A DNA stretch of 64,000 bases from Massilia sp. TS11 (GCF_022012445.1 NZ_JAKLTS010000001.1:496001-560000); one strand, 5' to 3'. Positions 25,428 to 36,150 are shown, counted from the stretch's first letter. Numbers and translations: made by a program. The notes: generated from the letters alone by a model not told the origin.

Positions 25428-25901
25428 ATGCGTCTGACTACCAAGGGCCGGTTTGCCGTCACGGCCATGATCGACCTGGCCATGCGCCAGGGCAAAGGGC
25501 CGGTCACGCTGTCTGGCATTAGCCAGCGGCAATCCATTTCGTTGTCTTATCTGGAGCAATTGTTCGGCAAGCTGCGCCGGCACGAGATCGTCGAATCGAT
25601 CCGCGGCCCGGGCGGCGGCTACAGCCTGGCGCGCCGCGCCGACAAGGTGACGGTGGCCGACATCATCATCGCTGTCGACGAACCGCTCGACGCCACCCAG
25701 TGCGGCGGCAAGGAAAGCTGCCACAGCGGCGAGCACGGCAACGGCACCCGTTGCATGACCCACGAGCTGTGGGCCACGCTCAACGAAAAGATGGTCGACT
25801 ACCTCGACTCCGTCTCGCTGCAGGACTTGGTCGACCAGCAGAAAAAGAAAATGGCCGAACAGAATGTGGTGGTGATGCATCCGCGCACCGCCAGCGCCTG
25901 A
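25428..25901 (+). CDS. iscR: Fe-S cluster assembly transcriptional regulator IscR
   Basis: 157 residues, Rrf2 family. Winged helix at the N-terminus (M-R-L-T-T-K-G-R-F-A-V-T-A-M-I-D-L-A). Cluster ligands are Cys92, Cys98, Cys109 and His112; the spacing between the second and third Cys is 10 residues, longer than the 5 of E. coli IscR, through a G-E-H-G-N-G-T insertion. IscR senses [2Fe-2S] supply and represses isc. The gene is followed 15 bp later by iscS. Confidence 0.96.
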   Translation: MRLTTKGRFAVTAMIDLAMRQGKGPVTLSGISQRQSISLSYLEQLFGKLRRHEIVESIRGPGGGYSLARRADKVTVADIIIAVDEPLDATQCGGKESCHSGEHGNGTRCMTHELWATLNEKMVDYLDSVSLQDLVDQQKKKMAEQNVVVMHPRTASA

Positions 25902-25916
25902 TTGTTAGGAGTAATG

Positions 25917-27176
25917 ATGAACGCCCCCCTGGACAAAGCCGTCGAGCACCAATTGTTTGCCACGGCCCCCCATTTCCCCGTCTACATGGACTACTCGGCC
26001 ACGACGCCGGTCGATCCGCGTGTGGCCGACAAGATGATTCCCTATCTGCGCGAGCAGTTTGGCAACCCGGCCTCGCGCAGCCACCTGTACGGTTGGACCG
26101 CCGAGCAGGCCGTGGAAGAGGCGCGCGCCCAGGTCGCCGCCCTGGTCAATGCCGACCCGCGCGAAATCATCTGGACCTCGGGCGCCACCGAGAGCAATAA
26201 CCTGGCCCTGAAAGGCGCCGCCCACTTCTACAAGACCAAGGGCAAGCACATCATCACGGTCAAGACCGAGCACAAGAGCGTGCTCGACACCGTGCGCGAA
26301 CTCGAACGCCAGGGCTTCGAGGCCACCTATCTGGAGCCGCAGGATAACGGCCTGATCAGCATCGAGCAGCTCGCAGCAGCGCTGCGCCCGGACACCATTA
26401 TCGTCTCCGTCATGCTGGTCAATAATGAGATCGGCGTGATCCAGCCGATCGACGCCATTGGCGAGCTGTGCCGTTCCAAAGGCATCATCTTCCACTGCGA
26501 CGCTGCCCAGGCGACCGGCAAGGTGCATATCGACCTGGCCAAGACCAAGGCCGACCTGATGACCTTTACCGCCCACAAGACTTACGGCCCGAAAGGCGTG
26601 GGCGCCCTGTTTGTGCGGCGCAAGCCGCGCGTGCGCCTGGAAGCCCAGATGCACGGCGGCGGCCACGAGCGCGGCCTGCGCTCGGGCACCTTGCCGACTC
26701 ACCAGATCGTCGGCATGGGCGAGGCCTTCCGCATCGCCAAGGAAGAGATGGACGCCGAGATCGCCCGCGTCGGCGCGCTGCGCGACCGTCTGGCCAAGGG
26801 CCTGATGGAGATCGAAGAGGTGTACGTCAACGGCGACATGGCGCACCGCGTGCCGCACAACCTGAACGTCAGCTTCAACTACGTCGAGGGCGAATCGCTG
26901 ATCATGGCCGTCAAGGGCATCGCCGTGTCGTCGGGCTCGGCCTGCACCTCGGCCAGCCTGGAGCCCTCGTATGTGCTGCGCGCCCTGGGCCGCAGCGACG
27001 AACTGGCGCACAGCTCGATCCGCTTCACGATCGGCCGCTTCACCACCGAGGAAGACATCGACTTCGCGATCGCGCTGATGAAGGAAAAAGTCGGCAAGCT
27101 GCGCGAACTGTCGCCGCTGTGGGAAATGTACAAGGACGGGATCGACATCAGCACGATCCAATGGGCCGCACACTAA
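25917..27176 (+). CDS. iscS: Cysteine desulfurase IscS
   Basis: 419 residues. PLP-binding Lys in [10 protein letters not shown] (about residue 221) and the mobile catalytic Cys in S-G-S-A-C-T-S-A-S (about residue 343). It takes sulfur from cysteine and passes it to IscU and other acceptors. AGGAG at 25907-25911 gives better spacing to the second ATG (25917) than the first (25914). The N-terminus is about 15 residues longer than in E. coli IscS. Confidence 0.97.
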   Translation: MNAPLDKAVEHQLFATAPHFPVYMDYSATTPVDPRVADKMIPYLREQFGNPASRSHLYGWTAEQAVEEARAQVAALVNADPREIIWTSGATESNNLALKGAAHFYKTKGKHIITVKTEHKSVLDTVRELERQGFEATYLEPQDNGLISIEQLAAALRPDTIIVSVMLVNNEIGVIQPIDAIGELCRSKGIIFHCDAAQATGKVHIDLAKTKADLMTFTAHKTYGPKGVGALFVRRKPRVRLEAQMHGGGHERGLRSGTLPTHQIVGMGEAFRIAKEEMDAEIARVGALRDRLAKGLMEIEEVYVNGDMAHRVPHNLNVSFNYVEGESLIMAVKGIAVSSGSACTSASLEPSYVLRALGRSDELAHSSIRFTIGRFTTEEDIDFAIALMKEKVGKLRELSPLWEMYKDGIDISTIQWAAH

Positions 27177-27197
27177 ACGCATTCAAGGAGTTACATC

Positions 27198-27584
27198 ATG
27201 GCTTACTCGGACAAAGTTCTCGATCACTACGAAAACCCGCGCAACGTCGGCTCGTTTGAAAAGGGCGACGACTCGGTTGGCACCGGCATGGTCGGCGCCC
27301 CGGCCTGCGGCGACGTCATGAAGCTGCAGATCAAGGTCGGCGCGGACGGCAAGATCGAAGACGCCAAATTCAAGACCTATGGCTGCGGTTCGGCCATTGC
27401 CTCCAGCTCGCTCGTGACCGAGTGGGTCAAGGGCAAGACCCTGGACCAGGCCCTGGAAATCAAAAACTCGCAGATCGCCGAAGAACTGGCCCTGCCGCCG
27501 GTGAAGATCCACTGCTCGATCCTGGCCGAAGACGCGATAAAGGCTGCGGTGCAGGACTACAAAGCCAAACACCCGAGCGCATAA
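27198..27584 (+). CDS. iscU: Fe-S cluster scaffold IscU
   Basis: 128 residues, the usual length. Cluster ligands Cys37, Cys63 and Cys106 and the Asp at 39 are present, as is the L-P-P-V-K motif (99-103) recognised by HscA. AAGGAG lies 7 bases before the ATG. It receives sulfur from IscS and iron, and hands the cluster on with HscA/HscB. Confidence 0.98.
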   Translation: MAYSDKVLDHYENPRNVGSFEKGDDSVGTGMVGAPACGDVMKLQIKVGADGKIEDAKFKTYGCGSAIASSSLVTEWVKGKTLDQALEIKNSQIAEELALPPVKIHCSILAEDAIKAAVQDYKAKHPSA

Positions 27585-27587
27585 ACC

Positions 27588-27911
27588 ATGGCCATCACCC
27601 TGACCGAAAAAGCGGCCAAACACGTGACGCGCTATATCGAACGGCGCGGCAAGGGCATCGGCCTGCGCTTCGGCGTGCGCACCACCGGCTGCTCGGGCAT
27701 GGCCTACAAGCTCGAGTACGTGGACGAGGCGGCCGCCGAAGACCAGGTCTTCGAGTCGCATGGCGTGAAGGTGTTCGTCGATCCGAAGAGCCTGCCCTTC
27801 ATCGACGGCACCGAGCTCGACTTCGCGCGCGAAGGCCTGAACGAGGGCTTCAAGTTCAATAATCCGAACGTCAAGGATTCCTGCGGCTGCGGCGAAAGCT
27901 TCCGAATTTGA
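27588..27911 (+). CDS. iscA: Iron-sulfur assembly protein IscA
   Basis: 107 residues, A-type carrier. The three ligands are Cys35 (T-T-G-C-S-G), Cys99 and Cys101 (S-C-G-C-G). It probably delivers clusters or iron to [4Fe-4S] targets. Its stop TGA overlaps the ATG of hscB by one base (TGATG). Confidence 0.97.
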   Translation: MAITLTEKAAKHVTRYIERRGKGIGLRFGVRTTGCSGMAYKLEYVDEAAAEDQVFESHGVKVFVDPKSLPFIDGTELDFAREGLNEGFKFNNPNVKDSCGCGESFRI

Positions 27912-28426
27912 TGCAGAACCATTTTGAACTGTTTCAGTTGCCGGTAAGATTCGCCGTCGATAGCGCCGCCCTCGAGGCGGCCTACCGCGAGATCCAGGCG
28001 CGCGTGCACCCGGATAAATTTGTGAACGCGTCCGACGCCGAGCAGCGCGTGGCCATGCAGTGGGCCACCCGCGCCAACGAGGCCTACCAGACCCTGAAGC
28101 AGCCGCACAAGCGCGCCGCCTACCTGTGCGAACTGCATGGCGTGCCGCTCGAGATCGAATCGAACACGTCCATGCCGATCGATTTCCTGATGCAGCAGAT
28201 GGCGTGGCGCGAGGCGCTCGAGGAGGCGCGCGCGGCCAGGGACGGCGAGACGCTCGACGCCCTCGAGGCCCAGCTGCGCCAGGCGCGCCGGGCCCGTCTG
28301 GCCGAGATCGAAACCCAGCTCGACGCCGGTGATTTCCGCGCGGCGGCCACGGGCGTGCGCGCCCTGATGTTTTTGGATAAATTTGGCGAGGAGATCGGCG
28401 ACGCCTTCGAATCGCTGGACAACTAA
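27911..28426 (+). CDS. hscB: Co-chaperone HscB
   Basis: 171 residues. J-domain at the N-terminus with H-P-D-K-F (the HPD motif), then a C-terminal helical IscU-binding bundle. It brings IscU to HscA and stimulates ATP hydrolysis. The ATG at 27911 gives M-Q-N-H-F-E-L-F, the family start, and shares its first base with the iscA stop codon. Confidence 0.96.
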   Translation: MQNHFELFQLPVRFAVDSAALEAAYREIQARVHPDKFVNASDAEQRVAMQWATRANEAYQTLKQPHKRAAYLCELHGVPLEIESNTSMPIDFLMQQMAWREALEEARAARDGETLDALEAQLRQARRARLAEIETQLDAGDFRAAATGVRALMFLDKFGEEIGDAFESLDN

Positions 28427-28429
28427 TTT

Positions 28430-30319
<1,890 letters not shown>

Positions 30320-30349
30320 GCCGCGTCTTCCCCAGAACAAGGAACTACT

Positions 30350-30688
30350 GTGCCCCAAATCGTTATTCTTCCGCATGCCCAGCTCTGCCCCGAAGGCGCC
30401 GTGCTCGAGGCCCCGGCCGGCAAAACCATCTGCGATGCGCTGCTGGACAATGACATCGAGATCGAACACGCCTGCGACAAGTCGTGCGCCTGCACCACCT
30501 GCCATGTGCTCGTGCGTGAAGGCTTCGACTCGCTCAACGAACCGAGCGAGACCGAAGAAGACATGCTCGACCGCGCCTGGGGTCTGGAGGCCGTGTCGCG
30601 CCTGTCCTGCCAGGCCGTGATCGCCGACGAAGACCTGGTGGTCGAGCTGCCGCGCTACACGATCAACCACGCCAAAGAAAACCACTGA
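30350..30688 (+). CDS. fdx: [2Fe-2S] ferredoxin Fdx of the ISC system
   Basis: 112 residues from a GTG start with AAGGA upstream. Cluster ligands Cys42, Cys48, Cys51 and Cys87 are in the adrenodoxin-type spacing (C-D-K-S-C-A-C-T-T-C ... S-C-Q-A). It supplies electrons for cluster formation on IscU. The stop TGA overlaps the ATG of the methyltransferase (TGATG). The iscX gene that follows fdx in many Proteobacteria is not here. Confidence 0.96.
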   Translation: MPQIVILPHAQLCPEGAVLEAPAGKTICDALLDNDIEIEHACDKSCACTTCHVLVREGFDSLNEPSETEEDMLDRAWGLEAVSRLSCQAVIADEDLVVELPRYTINHAKENH

Positions 30689-31554
30689 TGAAGCGCGCCG
30701 CCGCCCAGCCGCAGCCGCCCGCCCTGCCGCCCGAAGTGCGGCCCGGCCAGTCGGTCGAGCTGCTGAAGGAACTGCATATCCTCACGCGCGACGGCAAGCT
30801 CAACCAGGACAGCCGGCGCAAGCTCAAGCAGGTCTACCACCTGTACCAGTTCATCGAGCCGCTGCTGCAGGCCTGCCTCGATGAGCAGGGCAGCGTCAGC
30901 CTGGTCGACCATGGGGCCGGCAAGTCCTACCTCGGCTTCATTCTGTACGACCTGTTCTTCAAGAATCTCGACGCCCGCAGCCAGATCTACGGCATCGAAA
31001 CGCGCGAGGAACTCGTGGCGCGCTCGACCGAACTGGCGGCCCGCTTCGGCTTTCCGAACATGCATTTCCTGAACCTGTCGGTGTCTGAATCGACGCGCTC
31101 GGCCCAGCTGCCCGAGCGCATCGACATCGTCACCGCCCTGCATGCCTGCAATACCGCCACCGACGACGCCATCGACTTCGCCCTGAAAAAGCGCGCCAAG
31201 TACATGGTGCTGGTGCCCTGCTGCCAGGCCGAAGTGGCCAGCGTGCTGCGCAAGAATAAGGGTCAGGAACTGGGCAAGAACGTGCTGACCGAGTTGTGGC
31301 GCCACCCGATTCACACACGCGAGTTCGGCAGCCAGCTGACCAATGTGCTGCGCTGCCTGCAGCTCGAGGCGCACGGCTACCAGGTCAACGTGACCGAGCT
31401 GGTCGGCTGGGAACATTCGATGAAGAATGAGCTGATCATTGCCACCTACAAGAATCTGCCGCGCCGGCGCGCCGGCGAGCGCCTGCAGGAAGTGCTCGCC
31501 ACCGTCGGCCTGGAAGAAATGCGCGACCGTTTCTATCTTTCCGAGACCCCATGA
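30688..31554 (+). CDS. SAM-dependent methyltransferase-like protein coupled to the isc operon
   Basis: 288 residues. The Rossmann signature is [12 protein letters not shown], followed by the acidic loop I-Y-G-I-E-T-R, and a later [14 protein letters not shown] plus V-P-C-C-Q-A-E-V. That C-N-T-A-T-D with P-C-C-Q is typical of the Methyltransf_32/GSTCD-like group, whose substrates are mostly unknown. It overlaps both fdx and the aldolase gene, so it is translated with the isc operon. An Fe-S-linked function is only suggested by position. Confidence 0.8.
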   Translation: MKRAAAQPQPPALPPEVRPGQSVELLKELHILTRDGKLNQDSRRKLKQVYHLYQFIEPLLQACLDEQGSVSLVDHGAGKSYLGFILYDLFFKNLDARSQIYGIETREELVARSTELAARFGFPNMHFLNLSVSESTRSAQLPERIDIVTALHACNTATDDAIDFALKKRAKYMVLVPCCQAEVASVLRKNKGQELGKNVLTELWRHPIHTREFGSQLTNVLRCLQLEAHGYQVNVTELVGWEHSMKNELIIATYKNLPRRRAGERLQEVLATVGLEEMRDRFYLSETP

Positions 31555-32570
31555 TGACGAGCTCCTGGCTGGACCTGCGCAGCGACACCGTGACCCTGCC
31601 GAGCGCCGCGATGCGCAAGGCCATGTATGAAGCCGAAGTCGGCGACGACGTGTATGGCGACGACCCCAGCGTCAACCGCCTGCAGGACTACGCGGCCGAG
31701 CTGTTCGGCTACGAGGCGGCCCTGTTCGCCGCCTCCGGCACCCAGAGCAATCTGATCGCCCTGATGGCCCATTGCGGCCGCGGCGACGAATATCTGGTCG
31801 GCCAGGAAGCCCATACCTACCGCTACGAAGGCGGCGGCGCGGCCGTGCTCGGCTCTATCCAGCCGCAGCCGCTGAACAATCAGGCCGATGGCAGCATTGC
31901 GCTGGCCGACATCACGGCGAATATCAAGCCGCTCGACAACCATTTCGCGCGCACCCGCCTGCTGGCCCTGGAAAACACCATCGGCGGACGCGTGCTGCCG
32001 CTCGCCTACACGGCCGAAGCGACCGCGCTGGCCCATGCGTGCGGCCTCGCCACCCACCTCGACGGCGCGCGCATCTGCAATGCCGCCGTCAAGCTCGGCG
32101 TGCCGCTGCGCGAAGTGGTGCGCGGCTTCGACAGCGTGTCCGTGTGCCTGTCGAAAGGCCTGGGCGCGCCGGTCGGCTCCGTGCTGCTGGGCAGCCGCGC
32201 CCTGATCGAGCAGGCCACACGCTGGCGCAAGGTGCTCGGCGGCGGCATGCGCCAGGCCGGGATTTTGGCCGCAGCCGGCCAGTATGCGCTCGAGCACAAT
32301 GTCGCGCGCCTGGCCGAGGACCATGCCCACGCGGCCTTGCTGGCGGACGGCCTGGCCGAGCTGCCCGGCCTGAAGCTGAGCCAGCCGCAGACCAATATCC
32401 TCTACGTCGACATGGCGCCCGAGGCCTGCGCCGGCCTGGCCGCCGCGCTCGCGCAGGCCCAGGTGCGCGCCTCGGTAGCGCCGCATATGCGCATCGTCAC
32501 CCATCTGAACGTCAGCCGCGCCGACATCGAGCGCGTGCTGGCCGTGTTCCGCAGCGTGTTCGCCGCATGA
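31551..32570 (+). CDS. ltaE: Low-specificity L-threonine aldolase
   Basis: 339 residues, fold-type I PLP enzyme. It opens with [10 protein letters not shown], has [11 protein letters not shown], and the PLP Lys is in [14 protein letters not shown]. It splits threonine and allo-threonine to glycine and acetaldehyde. Starts at 31551 inside the previous stop region (ATGATGA) and its own stop overlaps the next ATG. Confidence 0.93.
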   Translation: MMTSSWLDLRSDTVTLPSAAMRKAMYEAEVGDDVYGDDPSVNRLQDYAAELFGYEAALFAASGTQSNLIALMAHCGRGDEYLVGQEAHTYRYEGGGAAVLGSIQPQPLNNQADGSIALADITANIKPLDNHFARTRLLALENTIGGRVLPLAYTAEATALAHACGLATHLDGARICNAAVKLGVPLREVVRGFDSVSVCLSKGLGAPVGSVLLGSRALIEQATRWRKVLGGGMRQAGILAAAGQYALEHNVARLAEDHAHAALLADGLAELPGLKLSQPQTNILYVDMAPEACAGLAAALAQAQVRASVAPHMRIVTHLNVSRADIERVLAVFRSVFAA

Positions 32571-33244
32571 GCGAAGGCGAAGGCATCCGCCTGGCCAAGC
32601 GCGTGGCCGCCATGCTGCCATGTTCGCGGCGCGAGGCCGAGCTGTACATCGAAGGCGGCTGGGTGCAGGTGGACGGCCAGACCGTCGACGTGCCGGCCGC
32701 GCGCGTGCGCCCCGAGCAGGCCGTGCAGCTGCAGCCCGGTGCGCGGCTCGAGGAGATTCCCCCGGTCACGCTGCTCTGGCACAAGCCGGCCGGCGTCGCC
32801 AATGCGCTCGACCAGATCGACATTGGCAAGCAGCAGGGCGAAGACCGCTTTCTGAGCAAGCACCTGCAGCAGCAGCGATTGTTGACCCCGCTGGAGACAG
32901 AGGCGAGCGGCCTCGTCGTGTATTCCCAGGATTACCGCGTGATCCGCAAGCTGAGTGAAGACGCCAGCCGCATCGAGCACGAGTTCATAATCGACCTGGC
33001 TGAGGCCGTGAGCGAGGCCAGCCTCGCCGCCCTGAACAGCGATCCCAAGTTCAAGGCCAGCCGCCAATCCGAGCAGCGCCTGCGCGTCGTGCTCAAGCAG
33101 ACCGAGGTCGGACAGCTGGGAGCCGCGTGCGCCGCGGCCGGCCTCAAGGTACGCGCGCAGCGCCGCATCCGCATTGGCCGCCTGCCGATGGCGAGCCTCA
33201 ATCCCGGCGCCTGGCGCTACCTCACCGCCCCCGAAAAGTTCTAA
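32567..33244 (+). CDS. S4-domain RsuA/RluF-like protein lacking the catalytic aspartate
   Basis: 225 residues. N-terminal S4 RNA-binding domain (L-A-K-R-V-A-A-M-L-P-C-S-R-R-E-A), then a pseudouridine-synthase-like region. Active enzymes have [V/G]-G-R-L-D-x-D-T-x-G-L-L; here the aligned stretch reads L-T-P-L-E-T-E-A-S-G-L-V-V-Y, so the catalytic Asp is Glu and the preceding Arg is Pro. It may bind RNA without making pseudouridine. ATG overlaps the ltaE stop (ATGA), the last gene of the coupled chain. Confidence 0.8.
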   Translation: MSEGEGIRLAKRVAAMLPCSRREAELYIEGGWVQVDGQTVDVPAARVRPEQAVQLQPGARLEEIPPVTLLWHKPAGVANALDQIDIGKQQGEDRFLSKHLQQQRLLTPLETEASGLVVYSQDYRVIRKLSEDASRIEHEFIIDLAEAVSEASLAALNSDPKFKASRQSEQRLRVVLKQTEVGQLGAACAAAGLKVRAQRRIRIGRLPMASLNPGAWRYLTAPEKF

Positions 33245-33267
33245 CCCCCAGCGGTAACCCCCAGCGG
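33242..33267. repeat. Tandem 13-bp duplication at a stop codon
   Basis: TAACCCCCAGCGG occurs twice back to back (33242-33254 and 33255-33267). The first TAA is the stop codon of the S4-domain gene. The second copy runs into the REPIN-like element. Confidence 0.85.
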
Positions 33268-33384
33268 GGTCAGGTCCGGCAATCGGACATGACAGAACTT
33301 TTGTGGCGCAAGCTTGTCGTGGCGGCCGAACGACCAAATTTTGAGGCATTGGTTCGCAAATGTCCGATTGCCGGACCTGACACC
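33266..33384. repeat. REPIN-like pair of inverted palindromic elements
   Basis: GTCAGGTCCGGCAATCGGACA at 33269-33289 reappears as its exact reverse complement at 33361-33381; one more flanking pair matches and the outer GG/CC match after one mismatch. Each arm can itself fold (GTCAgGTCCG-gcaat-CGGACaTGAC on the left). Two REP hairpins in inverted order about 100 bp apart are the architecture of REPINs, which are moved by RAYT transposases. No such gene is in the window. Confidence 0.8.
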
Positions 33385-33398
33385 GTTCCGGATGGGGA

Positions 33399-33911
33399 TT
33401 ATTTGGTGCGCTTGGGGAGCTGGATCAGGTAGGTGCCGAGCAGGCGGTCGTGCAGGAATTGGCGGTCTTTCGTGAACAGCGGGGCCAGCAGCATCAGGGC
33501 CAGGCTGGCCAGCAGCAGGGCGCTCATCACGCGGCCGCTGTGGATGTCGAGCAGGGAATACGCGAGCAGGGCGGGCAGGAAGTAGCTGACGATGAGCACG
33601 TAGCGCACGAAGGCGACCTTGAACGGCAGCTTGGCCGCTCCCGGCAGCACCAGCTTGATGCGCCAGGTTTTCATCGCCAGCGTGTGCCCGCTGTCGCGCC
33701 ATTGGTGCACGAAATAGGCGCCGCCCGCGAGGAAGACCCACAGCGTGCGCACATGGTCGAGCAGGGGGCTGTGGCGGTTGCCGCTGAGGATGAGGAAGGC
33801 GGCGACGGCCAGCATCATCACGGCCGTGAGCAGGAAACTCTCGTACACCATGCAGATGAGACGGCGGCCAATGCTGGGAAACTGCAGGGCGGGCGTGGGA
33901 TTATTTTGCAT
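33399..33911 (-). CDS. RDD-family membrane protein
   Basis: 170 residues from the ATG at 33911 (M-Q-N-N-P-T-P). The RDD pattern is visible: a first helix after S-I-G-R-R-L-I-C-M-V-Y-E, then G-H-T-L-A-M-K-T-W-R-I-K-L-V, and D-R-L-L-G-T near the C-terminus. About four membrane helices. Family function is mostly unknown, with some members linked to ion or proton exchange. Its start lies 11 bp inside the end of the DUF3106 gene, so it is the last gene of the sigma-factor unit. Confidence 0.85.
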   Translation of the reverse strand: MQNNPTPALQFPSIGRRLICMVYESFLLTAVMMLAVAAFLILSGNRHSPLLDHVRTLWVFLAGGAYFVHQWRDSGHTLAMKTWRIKLVLPGAAKLPFKVAFVRYVLIVSYFLPALLAYSLLDIHSGRVMSALLLASLALMLLAPLFTKDRQFLHDRLLGTYLIQLPKRTK

Positions 33912-34674
33912 TGATCTGGGAGGCGGCGGCACTCGCGGCGGCCGGCGGCGCGACACTCGGCGCGGCCGACGCCGCACTGGCGGCTTCGCTGGCTGCTGCA
34001 CCGCTCGGCGGCTGCACGGCCGGCGTCGGCGCGGGGACGCTCGCCGGTGCGGGGCTCTGCGGCTTGAGCTCGGTCGGCGGCGGCGCCTGCTTGATCGGGG
34101 CGACGGTCTTGAGCTTGGCCTCGGACGGCGGGGCGATGTTGGCCACCAGCTTCTTGGAGGCGGCTTCGGCTGCCAGTTTCTTTTTCTGCTCGTCGGACAG
34201 CTGCTGGTATTGCTCCCACAGCTCGGCCTTCTTGCCGGGATCGGTCTTGGCGGTCTTGGCCAGATTCTCGCGCACGGCGCGGCGCTGCTCGGGCGTCAGG
34301 GTGAACAGCTCGCGCATGCGCTCATGCGCGCGTTGCTGCTCTTCCGGGGTCATGCGGGCGAATCGGTTGGCGATTTCCAGCCATTTGCGTTTGCGCACGC
34401 TGCCGATATTGTCCCATTCGCTTTCGAGCGGGGCGAGGGCCTTTTTCTGGGCCGCCGTCAGCTCGCTCCAATAGGGTTTCTCGGGCGGGCGCTGGGCCTT
34501 GGCCGTGGCCGACGGGGCAGGGGGGCTGGCCGGGGCTTTCATGCCTGCGGGCATGACGCGCAGGGGCTCGGCCGGTTCGTGCGCGCGCTTCCAGACGCTT
34601 AGCGCGGCTGCACCAAGCACCACTACCAGGGCCAAGCCGGCCCAGAGCTTGGAAGCTGCGCGTTTGTCCGTCAT
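33901..34674 (-). CDS. DUF3106-type envelope protein
   Basis: 257 residues. One N-terminal membrane anchor (A-G-L-A-L-V-V-V-L-G-A-A-A-L), a helical middle rich in Glu/Lys/Arg (W-D-N-I-G-S-V-R-K-R-K-W-L-E-I-A-N-R-F, then M-T-P-E-E-Q-Q-R), typical of DUF3106, and a disordered Pro/Ala tail of about 80 residues. The repeated T-P-E-Q-R-R resembles Spy/CpxP-like LTxxQ motifs, so a periplasmic sensing or chaperone role is conceivable; that is inference. Confidence 0.8.
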   Translation of the reverse strand: MTDKRAASKLWAGLALVVVLGAAALSVWKRAHEPAEPLRVMPAGMKAPASPPAPSATAKAQRPPEKPYWSELTAAQKKALAPLESEWDNIGSVRKRKWLEIANRFARMTPEEQQRAHERMRELFTLTPEQRRAVRENLAKTAKTDPGKKAELWEQYQQLSDEQKKKLAAEAASKKLVANIAPPSEAKLKTVAPIKQAPPPTELKPQSPAPASVPAPTPAVQPPSGAAASEAASAASAAPSVAPPAAASAAASQINAK

Positions 34675-34680
34675 CTGTAT

Positions 34681-35085
34681 TTACTGCACGCGCTCTTGCT
34701 GCGTGACGTAGGCATTGAAACCCTCGTCCAGGTAGGCATTCAGCGGCAGCTCGTCGGTGAGGGCAGCTGCGTCCAGTTCGGCAATCTCGTTGATCCGTTG
34801 TTGTTGTTCGTACTGGTAAATACCGGACAGGCCGGCCACCAGCACCAGCAGCGGCAGGGCCACGCCGAGCCGCGTCATCCAGCCCAGATGGGTCTGCACA
34901 AACTGACCGGCGTGACCGGCCAGCGCGCGTCCGGCCAGGGCCAGGGGCGCTTCAGCTTTTTTGCGAGATACTGCGATCTTACGCGCTTTTGCCAGACGAT
35001 CGCTCGCCGATGCGGGTAGTTGATCGAGCTGCTCGTTCAGGGCGTGCCGCACGCGGTACGCGAAGTTCAGATCGTCGGTGTTCAT
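34681..35085 (-). CDS. DUF3619-type membrane protein, candidate anti-sigma factor
   Basis: 134 residues: a cytoplasmic N-terminal half of about 75 residues, one membrane helix (L-G-V-A-L-P-L-L-V-L-V-A-G-L-S-G-I) and a short outer tail. Its ATG overlaps the stop of the sigma factor gene (ATGA). The size, topology and coupling are those of anti-sigma factors, but no zinc anti-sigma motif is visible, so this role is inferred from position. Confidence 0.8.
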   Translation of the reverse strand: MNTDDLNFAYRVRHALNEQLDQLPASASDRLAKARKIAVSRKKAEAPLALAGRALAGHAGQFVQTHLGWMTRLGVALPLLVLVAGLSGIYQYEQQQRINEIAELDAAALTDELPLNAYLDEGFNAYVTQQERVQ

Positions 35086-35651
35086 AATGTAATTCCCTTG
35101 GCTTTCAAGGCCTCGGCCAGGGCATGTGTCGCACGAGAACAGTGCGTCTTGACACTTCCCTCGGAACAGCCCATCGCGGCTGCCGTCTCTGCCACATCCA
35201 GGTCTTGCCAGTAACGCATGAGGAAGGCTTCCCGTTGACGTGCCGGCAGTTTTTGTATTTCGTCCTCAATCAGCTGGAGCACCTGCGTGCGCTCGAGCTT
35301 GTCGGCGCTCGACTCGCTGGCCGTATTGCCGTCCTCGGCCACATAGGATTCGAGCAGGTCGAATTCCTCGTGCTCGTCCTCGCTCGGGCCGACGCCAGAA
35401 AACAGGCTGACCCAGGTATTTCGCACTTTTTCCCTGCGGAAAAAGTCGAGGATGGTGTTCTGCAGGATGCGCTGGAACAGCATCGGCAGCTCGGCCGCCG
35501 GCTTGTCGCCGTATTTTTCGGCCAGCTTGATCATGGCGTCCTGGACGATGTCCAGCGCCGCTTCATCGCGTCGCACGGCATACACGGCTTGCTTGAAAGC
35601 GCGCTTTTCCACGCTTTCGAGAAAGTCCGAGAGTTCTTTATCTGATGCCAT
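35082..35651 (-). CDS. ECF-type RNA polymerase sigma factor
   Basis: 189 residues. Region 2 includes A-L-D-I-V-Q-D-A-M-I-K-L-A; region 4 is L-P-A-R-Q-R-E-A-F-L-M-R-Y-W-Q-D-L-D-V-A-E-T-A-A-A-M-G split by the usual helix-turn-helix, ending G-S-V-K-T-H. An acidic linker of about 35 residues (E-D-E-H-E-E-F-D) separates them. It leads a four-gene unit with DUF3619, DUF3106 and RDD proteins, which suggests an envelope signal. Target promoters are unknown. Confidence 0.9.
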   Translation of the reverse strand: MASDKELSDFLESVEKRAFKQAVYAVRRDEAALDIVQDAMIKLAEKYGDKPAAELPMLFQRILQNTILDFFRREKVRNTWVSLFSGVGPSEDEHEEFDLLESYVAEDGNTASESSADKLERTQVLQLIEDEIQKLPARQREAFLMRYWQDLDVAETAAAMGCSEGSVKTHCSRATHALAEALKAKGITL

Positions 35652-36150
35652 GCGAGCGGTCGGGCAGCGTGCCGGGTACCTGGCCCGGCTGTCGTCTAGG
35701 AGGAAAATCTGCGCATCCTACCAAATTTGGGGCGCTTTGCCTAATCGGCCTCGTGCGCTGCATTAGCTTCTTTCTAAGCTTATTTTGCGCACGATAGTAG
35801 TTTCTACTTGACCATTTTGCTGCAACGCAGTAAGGTAAGTCTGATCGTCGTCATCACGGCGATCTCCAGTCAAGCCATAGCAACCCACAATGCTGCTAGC
35901 GGCGGGACGCGCTTTCATTAGTAGGCAGTTTGCTTTTACCCGCGCCACAAGCGCGAGAATCTGGCAGGCACGCCTCAGACACTCACGCTGAACGAATTGC
36001 GTTAAGCGGCTTTCCGAACTGGCCCCACGGTGGCAGGGACGATCGACGTGACCGCAAAACAAAGGGAAGCATGAGCCCTGGAGCGTCTCGCAAGATTCGT
36101 CAGGAAAGAGCATCCGATCACCTCCCTCTGGGTTTTGAAAGGAATGTTTT
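35652..36150 (+). promoter_or_regulatory. 499-bp leader region upstream of ilvB
   Basis: There is no convincing long gene here. TTGACC (35808-35813) with TAAGGT 17 bases on (35831-35836) is a possible promoter. Overlapping it, a short frame reads L-I-V-V-I-T-A-I from 35841 and ends at TAG near 35922; it is rich in Ile/Val codons, as attenuation leader peptides of ilv operons are, but it lacks a good start codon. A small CGCGC/GCGCG hairpin lies near 35940. AAGGA at 36139-36143 is the ilvB ribosome binding site. Confidence 0.45.

Noticed and set aside
35763-36113. 116-codon minus-strand frame in the ilvB leader
   Set aside because: No ribosome binding site, Cys/Arg-rich composition and no domain; likely chance.
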